Shown: one piece after another, positions 60,992 through 64,000 of the stretch
Layout of the letters: each line of letters begins with the position of its first letter
Numbering within the stretch: the stretch's first letter is position 1
DNA from: Arthrobacter sp. FW306-07-I
GTDB taxonomy: Bacteria > Actinomycetota > Actinomycetes > Actinomycetales > Micrococcaceae
NCBI RefSeq assembly: GCF_021800405.1
Contig: NZ_CP084550.1
Span: 2,356,001 to 2,420,000, forward strand
DNA length: 64,000 nt
Direction: 5' to 3'
Made by a program: the position numbers and the translations under genes
The notes under the pieces: generated by a model
What the model was told of the DNA's origin: nothing
Databases searched by the model: none
What the model saw: only the letters and a program-made list of their open reading frames with translations

Positions 60992-61435
60992 TCAGCCAGC
61001 GGCCTGGCCAGCCAGGATCTCATCGGTGGCAGGGTCAGGCTCGCCGTCGAAGAACTGGGCCAGGACAGTCTTGAACACTGTTTCTCCGGGTGCCGCCCGG
61101 AGAAACAGTGTCATGGACGACCGCAGCTTCCTGGCATCGATGCCGCCGAAGATGTCCTCCGCGGACTGGTCTGCATGGTTGGCCAGGACCAGGGCGCACT
61201 CCAGGAGCCGCGGCCCCAGTACCTCATGATCCAGGTAGGCACGGGCCTCTGCGAGTGAGGAGATGGCGTATTTGCGGGACATTGCGCTCTGCCCCAACCC
61301 GGAAATCTGCGGGAAGACGAACCACATCCAGTGGCCGGACTTCCTGCCGACCTGCAGCTCCCCCAGCGCCTGGTCATAGGTGCCGCCGCTGTTTTGCGCG
61401 GCAACAAAACGGTCAAGGTCAAAGTGCTCATTCAT
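60992..61435 (-). CDS. DUF1810 family protein
   Basis: A 147-residue protein, MNEHFDLDRFVAAQNSGGTYDQALGEL, with the conserved SGHWMWFVFPQISGLGQS and YAISSLAEARAYLDH of DUF1810. The family function is unproven. A 16-bp perfect hairpin sits inside the coding sequence near the C-terminal half. It is 21 bp downstream of the next gene on the same strand, so an operon with the DksA-like gene is likely. Confidence 0.9.
   Translation of the reverse strand: MNEHFDLDRFVAAQNSGGTYDQALGELQVGRKSGHWMWFVFPQISGLGQSAMSRKYAISSLAEARAYLDHEVLGPRLLECALVLANHADQSAEDIFGGIDARKLRSSMTLFLRAAPGETVFKTVLAQFFDGEPDPATDEILAGQAAG
61075..61111. repeat. 16-bp perfect hairpin within the DUF1810 coding sequence
   Basis: ACACTGTTTCTCCGGG (61075-61090) and CCCGGAGAAACAGTGT (61096-61111) are perfect reverse complements around TGCCG. 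They code for MTLFLRAAPGETVF. A stem this long inside a gene is unusual. Confidence 0.6.
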
Positions 61436-61456
61436 GCGGATCTCCCGGTTTCGAGG

Positions 61457-61987
61457 TCAAAGGGTCAAATCTTTTTCAAGGGCGGCTGCCGCCGCCTGAA
61501 GCTGCGGGTCGGGGTCGTCCCGCCACCGAGCCAGGACCGCGTTGGCCCGCTGCCGCTCGCGCTCCCCGAGGCCGGACAGCAGCGGCACCAGGACGTCGCC
61601 CAGGAGGGGCTGGATCAGGTCTGCAGCCTGGGCAGAACGAAGGAAGCCTTCCAGCCGGGTCAGGTCCGAGTGCCTGAGCAGCCGCACCCGTGACTGCAGC
61701 AGCACCACGGCCGCCAACCGGCGCTCAAACACGGGGCGGGAGCCGGGCCGGGGCTGTCCCCACAGGGTGGACGCAAGCATCACCGTGGTGTCGTGGTCCA
61801 GGTTCTTGAATTTGCGCAGGGCATCGCGCACCGTGCCGCGCACCGCTCCGATGGAGGAACCGTAAGAGTCCAGCACCCAGCCAAGCCGGTTCCCGACGTC
61901 GTCCGCCCGGTACCAGGCGCCCTCGTTCTGGAGGGTCCGGTCAACGAACTCCGCCGCCGCGGACACCACATCCGCAGGGCCAGTCAT
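61457..61987 (-). CDS. Uncharacterised helical protein, possibly AlkD-like
   Basis: A 176-residue, mainly helical protein from ATG 61987 (MTGPADVVSAAAEFVDRTLQ). Repeats such as FERRLAAVVLLQSRVRLL and LIQPLLGDVLVPLL look like HEAT repeats, and one segment with TLWGQPRPGSRPVFE vaguely recalls AlkD DNA alkylation repair proteins, but I cannot confirm key residues. Its start overlaps the DksA/TraR-like stop (ATGA), so the two are coupled. Confidence 0.5.
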   Translation of the reverse strand: MTGPADVVSAAAEFVDRTLQNEGAWYRADDVGNRLGWVLDSYGSSIGAVRGTVRDALRKFKNLDHDTTVMLASTLWGQPRPGSRPVFERRLAAVVLLQSRVRLLRHSDLTRLEGFLRSAQAADLIQPLLGDVLVPLLSGLGERERQRANAVLARWRDDPDPQLQAAAAALEKDLTL

Positions 61988-62343
61988 CGTCCCCGACCGG
62001 ACGAGGCGTGGCGGATACAAAACGGTGTCCAGGGGCGCGCTTCCAGCCTGCCCTCCGCAATGGGCTCCCCGCACACGGCGCAGGCTCCATAGGTCCCCGC
62101 TGCCAGGCGGGCCAGCGCCGCGTCAATCTGGTCCAGGCCGGCCGAGCTCTGCTTCAGGAGCGCCGAAGCCTGCGAGAGCTCAAACGCGATCGTGGCCCCT
62201 TCGGGATCGTGCTCGTCATCGACATTGGAGTCCTGCCGGGCCGAATTCGCTGCCTGGATGTCAGCCCGCAGCGCCGGCAGCAACTCCAGGCGCCGCGCCC
62301 GCTCCTCTTCGAGCAGTACCCGGAACCGGTCGAAATCTGGCAT
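61984..62343 (-). CDS. DksA/TraR-type zinc-finger protein
   Basis: A 119-residue protein with a coiled-coil N-half (LLEEERARRLELLPALR; SASALLKQSS-like) and a C-terminal TraR finger: Cys88, Cys91 in CAVCGEPIAEGRLEARP, Cys109 and His112 (FCIRH). The fourth ligand is His rather than Cys, so the site is C3H. It may act at RNA polymerase. It overlaps the next gene by four bases and heads an operon reading to DUF1810. Confidence 0.85.
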   Translation of the reverse strand: MPDFDRFRVLLEEERARRLELLPALRADIQAANSARQDSNVDDEHDPEGATIAFELSQASALLKQSSAGLDQIDAALARLAAGTYGACAVCGEPIAEGRLEARPWTPFCIRHASSGRGR

Positions 62344-62639
62344 ACAAACAGCCTAGCGGTCGGATCGCGGAGCGCCTGAATGGAAACGGCCAGTGCGATG
62401 GAGCCGCGGCAAACATCCCGTGTCCGTGTCCGGGCCGTTACCTATCCTGCAAGCCCGGCTATTAGCCGAGGTCGACACCGGTAACAGCCGTAACGTCCAA
62501 ACGTTTGCGGAATTCGAGAGGGGAACCTCGTATGTTATCCAAATGTGACAATGCCACCGCATGTGGGTTATGGTCTTCAGGTGTCCCTCTCAGACGGGAC
62601 ATTCCCATCAGTATGCCGAGCCCTGCCACTGATCATGGG

Positions 62640-62798
62640 ATACAACCGCTCCAGCTGGCAGGGACGGGGGAACCAAGTTTCCGCGGCCACTTGTGGCCTT
62701 GGGGTTAAGTCGATAGCGCCTCCGTCCATTACGGGGTTGCTTCCGGCCGGGTATCTCCAGCCCGAACCCGACAGCTCACCCCGCAGGCATGGGAGAGG
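62640..62798 (+). ncRNA. c-di-AMP riboswitch (ydaO-yuaA type)
   Basis: The leader of the LysM/NlpC gene shows the family's conserved blocks: GGGACGGGGGAACCAAG (62661-62677), GGGGTTAAGTCGATAGCG (62701-62718), and CCCGAACCCGACAGCTCACC followed by CCGCAGGCATGGGAGAGG near the end. This is the pattern of actinobacterial ydaO elements ahead of Rpf, LysM and NlpC/P60 genes. Exact ends are approximate. The preceding 300 bp (62344-62640) shows no recognisable gene; it must carry the promoter. Confidence 0.85.
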
Positions 62799-62807
62799 CG
62801 ATCAACC

Positions 62808-63647
62808 GTGTCAAAAAATTCCACCACTGCCCGTCACCGCGCAACTCCGGCCCGCTCCATTGTTCTCGAGGGCCTCGCCGTGACAGCCAAGTCCCAGGCC
62901 CGCTCGCTGGGCCGCCCCGCGCTCGCAGTTGCTGCAGCGTCCGGCATTGCCTTCGGCGTCGGCGCCCCGGCCCACGCCGGTGTCACCGGCCCTGACACCA
63001 CGGAAAAGACCAACGTGCAGGCGTACTCCGCACCTGTTGCGGCCCCGGCAGCGGCAGCAGGCAGCGTCCACACCGTAGTTTCCGGCGATACCCTGGGTGC
63101 CATTGCGTCTGCTAATGGCGTCAGCCTGAACAGCGTCCTGTCCGCCAACGGACTGGGCCTGTCCTCGATCATCTACCCGGGCGACCAGATCCAGATCCCC
63201 GCCGCCGGCTACACCGCGGCACCGGCACCGGCTCCGGCCCCTGCAGCAGCACCCGTGCAGACCGCAGCCGCCGCTCCGGCCAACACCGGCATGAACATGT
63301 CCTACGCCTCGGCCACCCCCGTGTCCGCCCCCACCGGCAGCGGCACCGGCGCTGCCATCCTGGCAAACGCCTACGGCCAGCTGGGCATCAAGCAGGACTG
63401 CACTGCCATGGTTGAGAAGGCGCTGCGCTCGGTGGGCAAGTCCGTTGGCGATCTTGCCCCCACCCAGTTCTTCCAGTACGGCACCGTGGTCGGCGCTCCT
63501 GCGCCCGGCGACCTGATCATCACCTCCGGCCACGTTGGCGTTTACGCCGGCAACGGCCAGGTTGTCAGCGGTGGCGTGAACGGCTACGACACCCAGGTGC
63601 ACTCCATCAGCTGGCTCGGCGGCTACTCAGCGGTCCGCGTCGCCTAG
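62808..63647 (+). CDS. Secreted LysM and NlpC/P60-like peptidoglycan hydrolase
   Basis: A 279-residue secreted wall enzyme. It has a signal peptide ending at AHA (about residue 57), one LysM domain (87-131, VVSGDTLGAIASANGVSL...PGDQIQI), a long Pro/Ala linker (135-180), and a C-terminal NlpC/P60-like domain with Cys198 in DCTAMVEKAL and His242 in SGHVGVYAGNG. It starts at GTG 62808, 10 bp past the riboswitch, so c-di-AMP levels probably control it. It is likely to cleave stem peptides. Confidence 0.92.
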   Translation: MSKNSTTARHRATPARSIVLEGLAVTAKSQARSLGRPALAVAAASGIAFGVGAPAHAGVTGPDTTEKTNVQAYSAPVAAPAAAAGSVHTVVSGDTLGAIASANGVSLNSVLSANGLGLSSIIYPGDQIQIPAAGYTAAPAPAPAPAAAPVQTAAAAPANTGMNMSYASATPVSAPTGSGTGAAILANAYGQLGIKQDCTAMVEKALRSVGKSVGDLAPTQFFQYGTVVGAPAPGDLIITSGHVGVYAGNGQVVSGGVNGYDTQVHSISWLGGYSAVRVA

Positions 63648-63686
63648 TCTTCGCATCACCGCAGGCGCCCAACAGCGCAGGCATTA

Positions 63687-63730
63687 GACAGGAGGGCGGC
63701 AGCCGGTCATCCGGCTGCCGCCCTCCTGTC
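63687..63730. terminator. Bidirectional terminator after the NlpC gene
   Basis: A 20-bp perfect stem (63687-63706 with 63711-63730) with a TCAT loop. It sits between the convergent LysM/NlpC gene and selO. The U-tract is short, so efficiency rests on stem strength. Confidence 0.8.
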
Positions 63731-63756
63731 GCATCCGCCGCCTGCCCCCGCAGCCG

Positions 63757-64000
63757 TCAGGTCCCGCAGAAGGTCATATAGTTGCCGAAGTCCTCGGGGG
63801 CGCCTTCGGCGTAGCGTTCCAGCCCGGGCCGCTCGGTGAAGGGGTCACTGACTGCCTCCAAAAGCTGCTGCAAGGGTGACAGGTCTCCGGCCGTGGCAGC
63901 GGCCAATGCCTCCTCCACGAGGTGGTTCCTGGGAATGTACGCCGGGTTGACGTTGTCCATCAGCTCCGCGTCCGGTTCGAGTGCCTGCCACCGCTCCGCC
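63757..64000 (-). CDS. selO: Protein adenylyltransferase SelO (YdiU), C-terminal part
   Basis: Only the last 81 codons are in the window; the gene continues past base 64000. The visible sequence ends with [19 protein letters not shown] and a final [14 protein letters not shown], which match the C-terminus of the SelO/YdiU pseudokinase that AMPylates proteins. The usual C-terminal Cys (or Sec) pair CSS region is here CGT. Confidence 0.85.
   Translation of the reverse strand, partial: AERWQALEPDAELMDNVNPAYIPRNHLVEEALAAATAGDLSPLQQLLEAVSDPFTERPGLERYAEGAPEDFGNYMTFCGT

Noticed and set aside
60969..60999. An 8-bp stem (CTGGCTGA/TCAGCCAG) near the DUF1810 stop.
   Set aside because: The stem overlaps the stop codon, has no U-tract and is too short in this GC-rich setting to call a terminator.

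Overview
The window is high-GC, densely coded chromosomal DNA from an actinobacterium, most likely an Arthrobacter/Pseudarthrobacter-type member of the Micrococcaceae. This rests on the gene families and their order: an actinobacterial Rel, MurT-GatD, mycoredoxin, an acVLRF1-type release factor, a DUF6504-DnaE2 pair and a c-di-AMP riboswitch ahead of a LysM/NlpC-P60 gene. Much of the order parallels the mycobacterial backbone. No tRNA, rRNA, CRISPR array, transposase or prophage was recognised by eye.

Region 1 (1-15.6 kb) is mostly minus strand. It holds the pyrimidine operon pyrR-pyrB-pyrC, with a candidate PyrR-binding RNA loop just ahead of the pyrR ribosome-binding site, and a PrsW-like membrane protease on the plus strand. 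These are followed, in the direction of transcription, by rpsD, DUF948 and a DUF6167-like gene, alaS-ruvX-mltG-aroE, aroC-aroK-aroB, a TPR protein, and efp-nusB. Many junctions are ATGA/TGATG-type overlaps, which implies translational coupling.

Region 2 (15.7-26.9 kb) holds rarA, acVLRF1 (peptidyl-tRNA hydrolase of stalled ribosomes), a GNAT acetyltransferase, aspS, an APC permease, hisS, a membrane-anchored cyclophilin, a DUF349 protein and an AbiEi-like protein that runs into the 3' end of rel.

Region 3 (26.8-36.8 kb) is a minus-strand block: rel, secF-secD-yajC, ruvB-ruvA-ruvC, yebC and pdxT. Region 4 (36.9-47.2 kb) has murT-gatD (lipid II amidation), a membrane flavocytochrome reductase and an M3 oligopeptidase lying between pdxT and pdxS, then pgsA, a HIT (Ap4A phosphorylase-like) gene and thrS.

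Region 5 (47.3-64 kb) is more accessory: dnaE2 with DUF6504 under a LexA-type SOS box, a chorismate mutase-like protein, VOC and SRAP proteins, mycoredoxin, a lipoate ligase-like protein, an ABC1/UbiB kinase with a PadR repressor, a thioesterase, several small hydrolases, an SDR, a DksA/TraR-like protein, a riboswitch-controlled LysM hydrolase and the 3' end of selO.

I found no obviously new multi-gene system. The least explained elements are a 118-bp structured palindromic element at 42521-42638, a 16-bp perfect hairpin inside a coding sequence at 61075-61111, a histidine-rich cytoplasmic tail on MltG, triplicate 10-bp repeats upstream of padR, and an AbiEi-like protein without a visible toxin partner that overlaps rel.
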